From Flavimaribacter sp024343425 (GTDB lineage Bacteria; Pseudomonadota; Alphaproteobacteria; Rhizobiales; Rhizobiaceae), in contig OZ245773.1 of assembly GCA_965227645.1 (NCBI GenBank), positions 1,426,001 through 1,490,000 of the forward strand: a DNA stretch of 64,000 nt, written 5' to 3'. Numbering within the stretch: the first letter of the stretch is position 1; each line of letters starts with the position of its first letter. The notes beneath the pieces were generated by a model that was given only the letters and a program-made list of their open reading frames with translations, had not been told where the DNA came from and searched no databases. The position numbers were made by a program, and so were the translations under genes. Positions 26,322 to 35,947 of this stretch are shown here, piece after piece.

Positions 26322-28094
26322 ATGAACCGGACCGTGCGCCAGGAAATATTGGCAGCGTCTCCTTTGTCGACAGCCAGCGCCGACTGGCTCGATGCCCTGG
26401 ACAAGGCCATGTCCGAGCGTGACAAGGCGACCCTCGAAACCTTGTTCGCGGATGACGCCTACTGGCGGGACTTGCTCGCCACATCGTGGGATTTTGGAAC
26501 CACCAAAGGTCCAGTTGGAATTGCGGAGCGGCTGACCGAAGCCGGCGTATCTTCCGGACTGTGTAATTTTCGGCTTGATCCGCGTTACACGGCGCCGTCC
26601 CGGCAGACACGCGCGGGGCGAGACGTGGTTGAAGCCATTTTCGCGTTCGATACTTCAATCGGCAAGGGAAATGGCGTGGTCCGCCTGCAGCAACAGGACG
26701 ATGGCCGGTATCTCGCCTGGGGCCTCATGACGTCACTGCAGGAGATCGACGGGTATCCCGAGGCGATAGACGACCGGCGACCAGAGCGTATCCAGACTGA
26801 AAACCCGAATGAAAACTGCCTCGATCAGCGCGACCGCGAGAGCGATTTCTCTAACAGCGATCCCGAAGTGCTCATCGTCGGGGCGGGACAATGCGGGTTG
26901 ATGATCGCGGCCCGACTCAAAGCCATGGGCGTGCGGATTCTGATGGTCGACCGGGTTACACGTGTCGGCGACAACTGGCGCGAACGCTACCACACCCTCC
27001 AACTGCACAACGAGCTTTGCACGGTCGACTTTCCCTATACGGCGTTCCCGCGCTCCTGGCCGAGCTATCTGCCGAAGGATCTCTACGCCACGTGGATGGA
27101 ATTCTATTCAGACGCAATGCTGTTTCCGTTCTGGAACGAGACGAATTTCGACGGAGCAGAGTTCGACGACTCCTCCAAAACCTGGCGGGCGCGGCTGACG
27201 CGCAATGGCGAAAGCCTTGAATTGCGTCCGCAACATATTGTCCTCGCGACCGGCGGTGTCTCGGGCAGAAAGTTCTATCCGAAGCTGCCGGGCCTCGATC
27301 GCTTCGAGGGAACTGTGGTCCATTCGTCGGATGTGAGCCCCACGCCCGAGTTCCGTGGCAAGAAGGCCCTGGTCGTCGGGACCAGCACAAGCGGCCACGA
27401 TATTGCGCTGGAGCTTCTCCAGAACGGATGCGACGTCACCATGGTGCAGCGCAGCCCCACAAATGTCGTGAACATGAAACAGGCGAATCTCGTCTATTCT
27501 CTCTACAAGGAGAACCGCTCGATCGACGAACTGGACATCGTCACCCTGGCCAGCGACTACGACGCGACGATCCGTTCCTACAGGGATCTCAGCAAGCGCG
27601 TCCGCGCGCTCGACGCCGATCTGATCGCAGGGCTGGAAAATGCGGGTTTTCGAACCGATCCCGGCTATCTCGAAGGCGGACATTTTGCAAACTACCTGCA
27701 TCGAGGCGGTGGATATTATATCAACGTCGGCGCGTCGGAACGCATCATAGACGGGTCGATCAAGATCGTTCAGGCGTCCGAGATCGAAACCTACGGCCCA
27801 AGAGGCGCCGAAATGAAGGACGGAGCCAATCTGGAAGCGGACATCATCGTGCTTGCCACCGGCTATCTCAATCAGGAGGAGGATGTTCGCGAATTTTTCG
27901 GCGATACGGTAGCAAAGCGCGTGGGTCCGATTTGGGGATGGGGAGAGGACGGAGAAATGCGTGGGGCCTGGCGTCGAACCGGACAGGAAGGCCTATGGCT
28001 GCAGCTGGGCGGGATTACACAGGCGAGGACCTTTTCAAAATTTCTCGCGCTTCAGATTATCGTCTCTCTTAAGGGTATTGTCGCTGAAAATTGA
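26322..28094 (+). CDS. Flavin-containing monooxygenase with N-terminal NTF2/SnoaL-like domain
   Basis: 590 residues. Residues 1-150 look like an NTF2/SnoaL-type helical-barrel domain (SADWLDALDKAMSERDKATL...). The class B flavin monooxygenase part starts with FAD-binding GAGQCG at 187-192, followed by GDNWRERYHTLQLHN; FEGTVVHSSDV is the FMO-type fingerprint, and VVGTSTSGHDIA near residue 350 binds NADPH; the C-terminal ATGYL motif is present. The fingerprint lacks the Trp-Pro end of Baeyer-Villiger enzymes, so N- or C-oxygenation (YUCCA-like) and Baeyer-Villiger activity both remain possible. The start follows a GGAGGAGG site. Last gene of the catabolic operon; 27 bp later an IS begins. Confidence 0.88.
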   Translation: MNRTVRQEILAASPLSTASADWLDALDKAMSERDKATLETLFADDAYWRDLLATSWDFGTTKGPVGIAERLTEAGVSSGLCNFRLDPRYTAPSRQTRAGRDVVEAIFAFDTSIGKGNGVVRLQQQDDGRYLAWGLMTSLQEIDGYPEAIDDRRPERIQTENPNENCLDQRDRESDFSNSDPEVLIVGAGQCGLMIAARLKAMGVRILMVDRVTRVGDNWRERYHTLQLHNELCTVDFPYTAFPRSWPSYLPKDLYATWMEFYSDAMLFPFWNETNFDGAEFDDSSKTWRARLTRNGESLELRPQHIVLATGGVSGRKFYPKLPGLDRFEGTVVHSSDVSPTPEFRGKKALVVGTSTSGHDIALELLQNGCDVTMVQRSPTNVVNMKQANLVYSLYKENRSIDELDIVTLASDYDATIRSYRDLSKRVRALDADLIAGLENAGFRTDPGYLEGGHFANYLHRGGGYYINVGASERIIDGSIKIVQASEIETYGPRGAEMKDGANLEADIIVLATGYLNQEEDVREFFGDTVAKRVGPIWGWGEDGEMRGAWRRTGQEGLWLQLGGITQARTFSKFLALQIIVSLKGIVAEN

Positions 28095-28177
28095 GCTGTG
28101 TGAATAGCCCCGTTTCACTAGGGCGTGGTGACGATTTAAGTTTCAGGGATTCCCAAATGTCTGCAAATCAGATTCAT

Positions 28178-29515
28178 ATGTGGACGCCCCCTATGGCAAG
28201 GGTTGATTTTGTCGCGTTGCGTCGATCGGTTGCTTTCATATGTCCGGCCTGTTTGTGCGGCATTCGCTTGCCGCTGGCCCTGATGGAAATCCGCCGGTGA
28301 GGTCCCTGATCAAACTGGCGCGCTTGAGTGGCGCATTGAATCAGACGGGTTTGCCTCTCCATTGGCTCGATTGTTACGTATCATCGACTGCCATTGCCAA
28401 TTCGGTTCGGGCTGCGCGCGGTCAGGCGGGCTGCCCGTAGGGTCTATAGGTCTCTCCGCGGGTGAGGATTGCCCAGGCGATGCGGGCGAGCTTGTTCGCA
28501 AGGGCGACGGAGGCGAGCCGGAACGGCTTCTTCTCCAGTAACCCATTCACCCAGTCTGTCATCGGCGTCGGGTTACGCTTGGCGTGTCTCATGACTGCCG
28601 TTGCGCCAACGACGAGCAGTCGCCGCAAATACCTGTCTCCCCGCTTGGATATGCCACCGAGACGTGTTTTACCTCCTGTCGACTGTTGCTGCGGCGTCAG
28701 CCCAAGCCAGGCAGCGAATTGCCTGCCTGATTGGAATTGACCGGGGTCTGTCACTGTCGCCGCGATGGCTGTCGCTGTGATCACCCCGACACCCGGGATG
28801 GCCGCGAGCCTTCGACTGACCTCGTTCTCGGCATGCCAGATACGTAATTCCTGATCGAGTTCGCCGATCTCCTCGGTTAACTCGGTGATCCGTCGGATCA
28901 AGATCTCAAGCGCTCGATGAGCGTAAGCAGGAAGAGCTTCATCGGCAAAGGCCCTGTCGGCCAGCTTCATCAGATTGGCGATACCAGGATTGGCGACCAA
29001 CCCGAATTCGGCCAGGTGCGCGCGCAACGCATTCGCCGCCATGGTCCGCTGGCGCACAATCAGCGATCGGGTTCGGTGCGCCACCAGAACACTCTGCTGC
29101 TCGACTGTCTTTACCGGCACAAACCGCATGGTCGGACGTTGCACGGCCTCGCAGATCGCTTCTGCATCAATCGCATCGCTCTTGCCCCGCTTGATGTAGC
29201 CTTTTACGTAAGACGGCGGCATGATCCTGACGTCATGGCCCATGGCGATCAGCGTACGCGCCCAGTGATGCGCCGTCGCGCACGCCTCAACTCCGATCAG
29301 ACAGGGCGCCAGCTTCGAGAAGAATGGCAGCATTTGTTTGCGATGCAGCTTCTTCACCAGCACCGTCTTGCCGGATGCATCTATCCCATGCGCCTGGAAA
29401 ACGCTCTTTGCCAGATCTAGCCCGAGTGTTGTGATGTTCATTGGAACCTTCCTTTCTTGCTTTCGCTTCTTTCACAGCATCATATCTGGTGCTGCGCTGG
29501 CAGGGGCGTCCACAT
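28178..29515 (-). mobile_element. IS110/IS1111-type element
   Basis: A 13-bp inverted repeat ATGTGGACGCCCC (28178-28190) / GGGGCGTCCACAT (29503-29515) encloses one transposase gene. Possession of (sub)terminal inverted repeats points to the IS1111 subgroup of IS110. The exact ends may lie a few bases outside the repeats. It sits between the left inverted repeat and the transposase start of the IS5 element. Confidence 0.75.
28422..29441 (-). CDS. IS110-family transposase
   Basis: 339 residues, full length for the family. The N-terminal DEDD RuvC-like domain starts with LGLDLAKSVFQAHG (first Asp) and continues through LIGVEACATAHHW (Glu) and KSDAIDAEAI (Asp-x-x-Asp); the C-terminal Transposase_20 domain contains IPGVGVITATAI and FAAWLGLTPQQQSTGGK with the nucleophilic serine region. 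It appears intact and possibly active. Confidence 0.93.
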   Translation of the reverse strand: MNITTLGLDLAKSVFQAHGIDASGKTVLVKKLHRKQMLPFFSKLAPCLIGVEACATAHHWARTLIAMGHDVRIMPPSYVKGYIKRGKSDAIDAEAICEAVQRPTMRFVPVKTVEQQSVLVAHRTRSLIVRQRTMAANALRAHLAEFGLVANPGIANLMKLADRAFADEALPAYAHRALEILIRRITELTEEIGELDQELRIWHAENEVSRRLAAIPGVGVITATAIAATVTDPGQFQSGRQFAAWLGLTPQQQSTGGKTRLGGISKRGDRYLRRLLVVGATAVMRHAKRNPTPMTDWVNGLLEKKPFRLASVALANKLARIAWAILTRGETYRPYGQPA

Positions 29516-29542
29516 CATCAAACTGGCTTTTGGAGGTCAGTG

Positions 29543-30302
29543 ATGGATTGCGATGCGCTTTGGGATGATCAGTGGGAACGGATCAAGTCCTTTGTGCCCG
29601 GCGGAACCAAAGGCAAACGAGGTCCGCGCACGAACAACCGGCTTTTCCTTGATGCGCTGTTATGGATGGCCCGGTCGGGCGGGCGCTGGCGTGATCTACC
29701 CGGGCGGCTGGGTGATTATCGCTCGGTGAAATGGCGCTATTACCGCTGGATCGAGATGGGCGTGCTCGACGATATGCTGTCGGTTCTGGCGCGTGAAGCC
29801 GACCTCGAGTGGCTAATGATCGACAGCACCATCGTGCGCGCCCATCAGCATGCGACTGGCGCTTGTAAGGAAAAAGGTGGGCGGATGCCCAGGGCCTGGG
29901 TCGGTCTCGCGGCGGGTTGAGCACGAAAATCCATACTGTCAAGGAAGCGCTCGGACTCACGATACGCCTGATCGGCACGCCCGGACAGCGTAACGATATC
30001 GCCTTGGCTCATGACCTTGTCGAGGGCATCGAGGCCGATGCCATGCTGGCCGACAGGGGCTACGGTGCCGATCATCTCGTCGCTTGGATCGTAGAAACAG
30101 GCATGGAGTGATCATTCCGCCCAAACGCAATCGCAAGGCTCAACGTCCATACGACGCCGAACTCTACAAGGAGCGAAACCGCATCGAGCGCTTCTTCAAT
30201 AAACTCAAACAATTCCGACGCGTTGCAACCCGATACGACAAGTTCCTCGCCAACTTCATGGGCTTCGTCAAACTTGCCGCTATCGCAATCTGGCTCAAAT
30301 AG
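29543..30302 (+). pseudogene. IS5-family transposase, frameshifted
   Basis: Starts with MDCDALWDDQWERIKSFVPG after GGAGG. The DDE domain is readable in three successive frames: to about 29885 (first Asp in MIDSTIVRAHQH), then from 29917 in a second frame (MLADRGYGAD, second Asp), then from about 30105 in a third (YKERNRIERFFNKLKQFRR, the Glu). The first break lies near GGTGGGCGGATGCC, where a base seems lost; the second near GGCATGGAGTGATC. Programmed frameshifting is known in some IS427 elements for the first type of junction, but two breaks argue for decay. Confidence 0.8.
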
Positions 30303-30326
30303 TTAATTCGTCACCACGCCCTAGCA

Positions 30327-31430
30327 CTACTTTGGCAGTTTGCTCATTTTCTCCATCGTAATCGGATGCGACAGTGTAGACATCGCTCTGGCGGCGGCTT
30401 TGGCATGAGCGCGGCGATGACGGCGCGTCGCACGGCCGGCATGCTTGGCTGTGGCGGTCTGGCGGGATTTCTTTTTTCCCCGATCGGACTGAGAGAGGCG
30501 CCGGTGCTGAAGGAAGGCATAGGCAATCATGATCATCAGCGCATGGCGGTGAAGGCCCTGCCAGGAACGCCCCTCGAAATGATCGAGACCGAGTTCCTCC
30601 TTCATCTGTTGATGGGCCTGTTCGCAAACCCAGCGCGCCTTGATGGTGGCCGCAAGCGTCTTCAGGTCCGTCTCGCGGGGGAGATTGGAGAGGTAGTATT
30701 TGCGCTCGCCGGAAGATCTCCATTCGCCAACCAGCCATGCTTCTTCGCCCGGCATGTGCTGCTAGCCCTTGTCGTGGATGCGCTGCGGCGGCCCGTCGAC
30801 GACGCGAATGCGCGTGGCAGCGAAGGACGCCTGAAGCGGCCCTTTCGTTCCGTTGCGCCAGCTCAGCTTTTTCCACTCGGCATCGGCGAGCATGGCTTCA
30901 GCAGAAACAGAGAGCTTGTCGGGGATCGGGTTTTTGCGCGCACGACCGCGGCCGGCGACCGGAAAGATGAGAGAGACGTCGGCCGGATAAACCTTCTGGC
31001 GCCTGGGGATGCCCACGGCCCAGACGAGCCCGCGGGCGCTCAAACCTTGGCGAAACGGCGCCGACAGGCCGTAGCCGGCATCGGCAAGAACCGTCCCGAA
31101 ACGCACGCCTGCGGCCGTCAGGCGGTCGATCTCGTCGAGCGCGATCTGAGGCTTGGTGCGTGGCAGAAACCGCTCTTCAGGGACATGGGCGCGCTTCATG
31201 CGATCCGGATCATCCGTCCAGCTCTCCGGCAGGAACAGCCGCAGGCCCACCGCCACGGGAACCTCGTCGCGCGCCAGCGTCAGCGACACCAGCGTCTGGC
31301 AGTTGGCTCTCTTGCCGAGGGCGGAGGCATATTGCGGCGCTACCTCGACCGAGCTGGCGCGCTTCTTTGGTAACGCCGTATAGTCGATGACCAGAACCGC
31401 GGTCTCAGTTCTCGGTGAAAGCCAACACAA
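30327..31430 (-). pseudogene. IS701-family transposase remnant
   Basis: DDE transposase fragment. AVLVIDYTALPKK, VAPQYASALGK, LADAGYG and KARWVCEQAHQQMKEELGLDHFEGRSW match the IS701 type. The N-terminal ~100 residues are missing beyond about 31400, and an in-frame TAG at 30762-30764 interrupts the frame. The usual Asp in 'VIDDTALPKKG' is Tyr here (VIDYTAL). It abuts the right end of the IS5 element at its 3' end. Confidence 0.75.
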
Positions 31431-31458
31431 AATGAGCTCAGGACGTTGGCGCCTGTTC

Positions 31459-31494
31459 TTGACAGCGAGTATGATTCAATATTCTATAGAATAT
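31459..31494 (+). promoter_or_regulatory. Promoter with perfect 16-bp palindrome (GntR-type operator)
   Basis: TTGACA at 31459-31464 is a good -35; the palindrome ATATTCTATAGAATAT at 31479-31494 covers the -10 position. Such AT-rich short palindromes are typical of FCD-class GntR repressors, one of which is encoded in this operon (38196-38939). Binding is inferred. Confidence 0.6.
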
Positions 31495-31532
31495 AGAAAG
31501 TGCATTTCGTTGCGACCAAGAAGGAGGAAATC

Positions 31533-32888
31533 GTGAGAAGAACGTACATCAGAAAATTGACGAACCGCCGGAGGATGCTTGCCGGTGTGGCCGGCGCGCT
31601 GGCGCTGGCAGCGGGGTCGCTGGTTTCGGCTCAGGCGCAGGATGGCCTTGGCACTGCAGACGATCCCGTGGAAGTCAGGGTCATTGCCAATGAGGCCTTC
31701 GCCAATACCTGGCAGACGCTGCTCGTGCCGGAGTTCAACAAGGACTATCCTAACGTGCGCGTTGTCTTCGACGGAGTGCCTTATACGGAGCTTCTGGCTA
31801 AAATGATGCTGGACGCTACCAGCCCGCTTCCAGATTACGACGTACTCCTGGTTGACGATCCGTGGGTTCCGCAACTTGCCGAAATCGGTGCTCTCGTGGA
31901 TCTGAGGGGCGAGAAAGTGACCGCACTTACCGGCGACGATTATGACTGGGACGATTTTAACGCGGCGCCTCTGGCTGCAGGCGAATGGCAGGGGGTCCAG
32001 TACGCAGTTCCCGTGCGATCGAACATGCTGCTCCGGTTCTTCAACAGGACGCTTTATGAGGAAGCTGGTTTGTCCGAACCGACACCGGCTCAAACCTGGG
32101 ACGAGTTCTTCGCCGATGCCGAAGAACTGGTGCGTGACGCTGATGGCGACGGCAAAGACGACCGGTGGGCGATCGACACCTATTTCGTTCGCGAACCGCT
32201 GACGCCGACGATTTGGCAGTCAATCCTGAATGCGAATGGCGGCAGTCTCCTCGATGAAAACGGTTCTCCGGCATTCGCCAACGCCACCGGCGCACAGTCT
32301 CTCGAAATCCACAAACGCCTGCTGGACTATGCTCCGCCCGGCGCTCTAGGTCACGGCTTTTCGGAATCGCTTCAGGCGTTCCGCCAGGGACTCGTCGCCA
32401 ACATGTTCAACTGGGGCAGTGTCTATAAATCTACGGCCGTTGATCCGAAATCCACAACCCTGACAGTGGACGAGGTGGGCATCCAGGTACTGCCCGTTGG
32501 TAGTGCTCAAGCCGGTGCGCACCGAGGCATCTGGATTGCCGGTATCAGTACTAAGACCGAAGAACTCGAGGCTTCCTGGGCGTTCCTTGAATGGCTGACC
32601 TCCAAGGAGGGCGAGAGCATCAACGCTTCGCTGGTAGGCTCTTTTCCGGCACGCAAGTCGACTCTCAACGGCGAGCCGGCCGAACCTTGGCTCGGACCCG
32701 TCTACGAGACGCTGCAGCAAGCCTACGACGTGGCAGCGAGGGGAGAAATGTGGCGGATCCGCAGCCCGAAATCCGACGCCGCTCAGCAGATCCTTGCCGA
32801 CGAGATAGCACGCGGTCTCGCCGGACAGGTCAGTGCGGAAGAGGCATTGGATACAGCCGCCGGAAAAATCGAAAAAGCTTTGAAATAA
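31533..32888 (+). CDS. ABC transporter extracellular solute-binding protein (family 1)
   Basis: 451-residue periplasmic protein. The GTG at 31533 has AAGGAGG upstream and is preferred over a GTG at 31500 next to the palindrome. Signal peptide: RKLTNRRRMLAGVAGALALAAG...AQAQ, with a twin-arginine-like start. The fold is that of sugar/polyol/glycerol-phosphate binding proteins (PWVPQLAEIGALVDL; WASFLEWL-like EASWAFLEWLTS). It delivers substrate to the permeases at 36432-38215. Two hairpins after the gene suggest it is made in excess. Confidence 0.9.
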   Translation: MRRTYIRKLTNRRRMLAGVAGALALAAGSLVSAQAQDGLGTADDPVEVRVIANEAFANTWQTLLVPEFNKDYPNVRVVFDGVPYTELLAKMMLDATSPLPDYDVLLVDDPWVPQLAEIGALVDLRGEKVTALTGDDYDWDDFNAAPLAAGEWQGVQYAVPVRSNMLLRFFNRTLYEEAGLSEPTPAQTWDEFFADAEELVRDADGDGKDDRWAIDTYFVREPLTPTIWQSILNANGGSLLDENGSPAFANATGAQSLEIHKRLLDYAPPGALGHGFSESLQAFRQGLVANMFNWGSVYKSTAVDPKSTTLTVDEVGIQVLPVGSAQAGAHRGIWIAGISTKTEELEASWAFLEWLTSKEGESINASLVGSFPARKSTLNGEPAEPWLGPVYETLQQAYDVAARGEMWRIRSPKSDAAQQILADEIARGLAGQVSAEEALDTAAGKIEKALK

Positions 32889-32903
32889 CAGGCTGCATAA
32901 TTC

Positions 32904-32956
32904 GGCATGGGCGTCTCGCGCGTCCATGCCCCCATCCGGGCCAGGCTCCGGATGGG
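32904..32956 (+). other. Tandem intercistronic hairpins
   Basis: Two adjacent stems: GGCATGG...CCATGCC (32904-32930) and CCCATCCGG...CCGGATGGG (32931-32956) in the 184-bp gap after the binding-protein gene. No U-run follows, so 3'-end protection or partial termination is likely. Confidence 0.55.
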
Positions 32957-33072
32957 TCCTTCGACCAACAGATTTATGGCCGCGTCAGACGGTGCGGCGC
33001 CAACTTGGCGATGCATTGCGCATCGCGCTTGCGGGACGGATTGTCCGTGCCCGATTTTGACTGGGGAACCCG

Positions 33073-34299
33073 ATGTCGACGAAAGCGATTGTCAACGAAG
33101 TCAAGACATTCTCTTGCAGCAATTCCTGGCGAAACTACCACTTCCTGAAGATCACCACCGAGGATGGTATAATTGGCTGGAGCGAATTCGACGAGAACTT
33201 CGGCTCGCCTGGTGTCTCTGCCGTCATCGATGAACTCTCGCATCGCCTGATCGGGCAAAGCGCGATGCATCACGAGCATGTCAGGGAAGACCTGCGCAAC
33301 GTGACGCGGCCAGGATCGGGCGGCGTAATCGGCCAGGCGCTCGGTGCAATTGAAAACGCTCTTCTCGACGTGAAGGCCAAGGCGCTGGACGTGCCATGCC
33401 ACGTTCTGCTCGGCGGCAAGGTGCGCGACAAGATCAGGGTCTACTGGTCACACTGCGTCTCCTACCGCACGCGAACCGAACATTTCACGCCAGGTATCAC
33501 GGACGAAGGCGGCGTCCGCCAGATCGCGCGCGAGGTCGGCGAAAAGGGTTTCACGGCACTCAAGACGAATATCTTCCATTATGATGACGACGGCCGGATC
33601 GAAGGCTGGTCGCCCGGTTTCAGCCGTCCGCACGAGCCTGGGCGCAATGTCGAACGCAAGACGCGCAAGGATCTGCGAAAGCACCTTCAGATCATGCGTG
33701 AGGAAGCCGGTCCTGATATCGACATCCTGCTCGATCTGAATTTTAACGGCAGGACGGAAGGTTTCCTGTCGATGATACGCGAGATCGAGGATCTCGACCT
33801 GTTCTGGATCGAGATCGACACGCTCGATCCCAAGGCGCTGGCCTATATCCGGTCCCGGAGCAGGCACCCGATCTCGTCATGCGAAACGCTGATCGGCCTG
33901 CAGCAGTTTCTGCCGTTTTTCCGCGAGCAGGCGGTCGATGTCGCAATCATCGACACGCCCTGGAACGGTGTCTGGCAGTCGCTCAAGATCGCGGCGGCCG
34001 CGGAAGCGCATGAAATCAACGTGGCTAGCCACAATTTCTACGGTCACCTGTGCACGACGATGAACGCGCATTTCAGTGCAGTCGTGCCGAACATGCGGAT
34101 CATGGAAACCGATATCGACCGGATCGCCTGGGACAGCGAAATCTTCACCCACGTGCCGGAAATCAAGGACGGCTACATGGTTGTTCCAGACCGGCCCGGC
34201 TGGGGGACCGAGCCTATCGAGGCGGCCCTGGCGAAGTATCCGCCCTTATCGAGCGTCGGCATGCCGAAACGTGTTTCGGTTCCGCGGCTGTCCATGTGA
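33073..34299 (+). CDS. Mandelate racemase/muconate lactonizing enzyme family protein
   Basis: 408-residue enolase-superfamily enzyme. N-terminal capping domain with FLKITTEDGIIGWSEFDENFG, then the barrel with metal ligands in LLDLNFNG (Asp), LFWIEIDTL (Glu) and ISSCETLIG (Glu); a lysine in FTALKTN and a histidine in ASHNFYGH are candidate acid/base residues. The family includes sugar-acid dehydratases (galactonate, mannonate, gluconate type). In this operon a sugar-acid dehydratase is the best guess. Confidence 0.88.
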   Translation: MSTKAIVNEVKTFSCSNSWRNYHFLKITTEDGIIGWSEFDENFGSPGVSAVIDELSHRLIGQSAMHHEHVREDLRNVTRPGSGGVIGQALGAIENALLDVKAKALDVPCHVLLGGKVRDKIRVYWSHCVSYRTRTEHFTPGITDEGGVRQIAREVGEKGFTALKTNIFHYDDDGRIEGWSPGFSRPHEPGRNVERKTRKDLRKHLQIMREEAGPDIDILLDLNFNGRTEGFLSMIREIEDLDLFWIEIDTLDPKALAYIRSRSRHPISSCETLIGLQQFLPFFREQAVDVAIIDTPWNGVWQSLKIAAAAEAHEINVASHNFYGHLCTTMNAHFSAVVPNMRIMETDIDRIAWDSEIFTHVPEIKDGYMVVPDRPGWGTEPIEAALAKYPPLSSVGMPKRVSVPRLSM

Positions 34300-34342
34300 A
34301 GATGGCTGACGCGTCTGGTCTAGCCAAGCCCGCAGGAGTATC

Positions 34343-35941
34343 ATGAACGAGCCTGTCGACGTTCTCATCATCGGAGCCGGAGCATCCGGCGCGGCGGTGG
34401 CGTGGAGCCTCGCCGAGACGCGCATGCGCATCGTCTGCCTGGAGCAGGGTGATTGGCCGAAGTCCTCCGATTTCCCGAGCACGGGTAGAGACTGGGAAGC
34501 AAAGACCCTGGAAGACTATGCGATAAGTCCGAACCGGCGCGCGTTGGACGCAGACTACCCGGTCAATGATGACGACTCACCAATCAAGATCGCCAACTAT
34601 AACGGTGTCGGCGGTGGAACCGTGTTCTATGCCGCACACTTTCCGCGACTCCATCCGTCGGATTTCCGCGTTCGAAGCCTGGACGGCGTGGCGGACGACT
34701 GGCCGGTTGATTACGGCACGCTCGAACCCTTCTATGCGCTCAACGACCGGATGATGGGCGTCTCAGGACTGGCCGGCGATCCGGCCTATCCACAAAAGGA
34801 AGCGGTGATGCCGCCCATCGCGATGGGCCGGACCGGCGAGGTGCTCGGAGCCGCCATGAATAGGCTGGGCTGGCATTGGTGGCCCTCTGACGCCGCCATT
34901 GCCACCAAGGAGTATGAAGGTCGCGCGCCGTGCATCAATCTCGGCCAGTGCGGATCGGGTTGCGCCCAGGGCGCCAAGGCAAGCACCGACGTGACTTACT
35001 GGCCGGAGGCTATCCGCTCGCGGATCGAGGTGCGTACAAAATGCCGTGTGAGCCGCATCGAGACGAATGACGCGGACATGGCGACCGGGGTTCACTATTT
35101 CGACGCTGACGGCAAGGAGGTCTTCCAGCCTGCCGAGATCGTCATCATGGCGTGCAACGGGATTGGCACGCCGCGTATCCTGCTCAATTCCTCTTCCGGT
35201 CACTTCCCGGACGGACTCGCCAATTCCAGCGGGCTTGTCGGCAAGAACCTCATGCTCCATCCCTATGCCCAGATCCGCGGTTATTTCGACAAACCGCTGG
35301 ACGGTTATCGCGGCCCGCCGATCTGCGTCTGGAGCATGGAGTTCTACGAGACGGATCCTGCGCGCGATTTCCTACGCGGCTATTCCTACCAGTTTTCACG
35401 AGGCATCGGGCCCGCACGAACGGCGATCAACGGCTTCGCCGACGGGCTCGTGCCGTGGGGCGAAGGCCATCACGATGCGTTTCGGCGCATGTTCGACCGC
35501 AGCGCCGGGATGGTGTCGGTGTGCGAGGATCTTCCCGAGGAGAGGAACCGCGTCACTCTCGATCCCGACCTCGCGGACGCCGACGGAATTCCCGCGCCCA
35601 GAATTACCTACCGACTGTCCGACAACACGAGGAAGATGCTCGATCATTCCGTGGCGCGCGGTGTTGAAATCCTTGAGGCGGCCGGCGCTCACGATATCAC
35701 GACGAAAGCGCCGGTGCCCCATGCAGGCTGGCACCTTCTAGGAACCGCACGCATGGGACGGGATCCCGAGCGGTCCGTCGTCAATGAATGGGGCCGAAGC
35801 CACGACGTGAAGAACCTCTTCATCGTCGACGGGAGCGTATTCGTCACGTCCGGCGGCGTGAACCCCACATCCACGATCCAGGCGGTGGCACTGTACGTCG
35901 CCGACCAGATCAAGACCCGTATCTACGAACTCTTCGATTGA
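34343..35941 (+). CDS. GMC family oxidoreductase (gluconate 2-dehydrogenase-like large subunit)
   Basis: 532-residue FAD enzyme. LIIGAGASGAAVAWSLAE binds FAD at the N-terminus; NLGQCGSGCAQGAKAS is the mid-domain Cys-rich loop of membrane-bound GMC dehydrogenases; the C-terminus has HAGWHLLGTARMG (active-site His) and GGVNPTSTIQA (Asn). It is followed after 6 bp by the small third subunit, the pairing of gluconate/2-ketogluconate/sorbitol dehydrogenases. No cytochrome c subunit gene is present in the window. Confidence 0.9.
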   Translation: MNEPVDVLIIGAGASGAAVAWSLAETRMRIVCLEQGDWPKSSDFPSTGRDWEAKTLEDYAISPNRRALDADYPVNDDDSPIKIANYNGVGGGTVFYAAHFPRLHPSDFRVRSLDGVADDWPVDYGTLEPFYALNDRMMGVSGLAGDPAYPQKEAVMPPIAMGRTGEVLGAAMNRLGWHWWPSDAAIATKEYEGRAPCINLGQCGSGCAQGAKASTDVTYWPEAIRSRIEVRTKCRVSRIETNDADMATGVHYFDADGKEVFQPAEIVIMACNGIGTPRILLNSSSGHFPDGLANSSGLVGKNLMLHPYAQIRGYFDKPLDGYRGPPICVWSMEFYETDPARDFLRGYSYQFSRGIGPARTAINGFADGLVPWGEGHHDAFRRMFDRSAGMVSVCEDLPEERNRVTLDPDLADADGIPAPRITYRLSDNTRKMLDHSVARGVEILEAAGAHDITTKAPVPHAGWHLLGTARMGRDPERSVVNEWGRSHDVKNLFIVDGSVFVTSGGVNPTSTIQAVALYVADQIKTRIYELFD

Positions 35942-35947
35942 GCCGCG

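Larger units (their letters stand above)
28121..30321 (+). mobile_element. IS5-family (IS427-like) element, split by an IS110 insertion
   Basis: Ends are perfect 14-bp inverted repeats GGGCGTGGTGACGA (28121-28134) and its complement (30308-30321), flanked on both sides by TA inside CTAG, the expected target duplication of this IS group. The body is interrupted at about 28178-29515 by a complete IS110-type element. Its transposase is frameshifted, so it is dead unless supplied in trans. Confidence 0.8.

Noticed and set aside
26322..28094. Baeyer-Villiger monooxygenase as the firm call for the flavoprotein
   Set aside because: The fingerprint FEGTVVHSSDV lacks the terminal Trp-Pro of that class, so only a general flavin monooxygenase call is justified.
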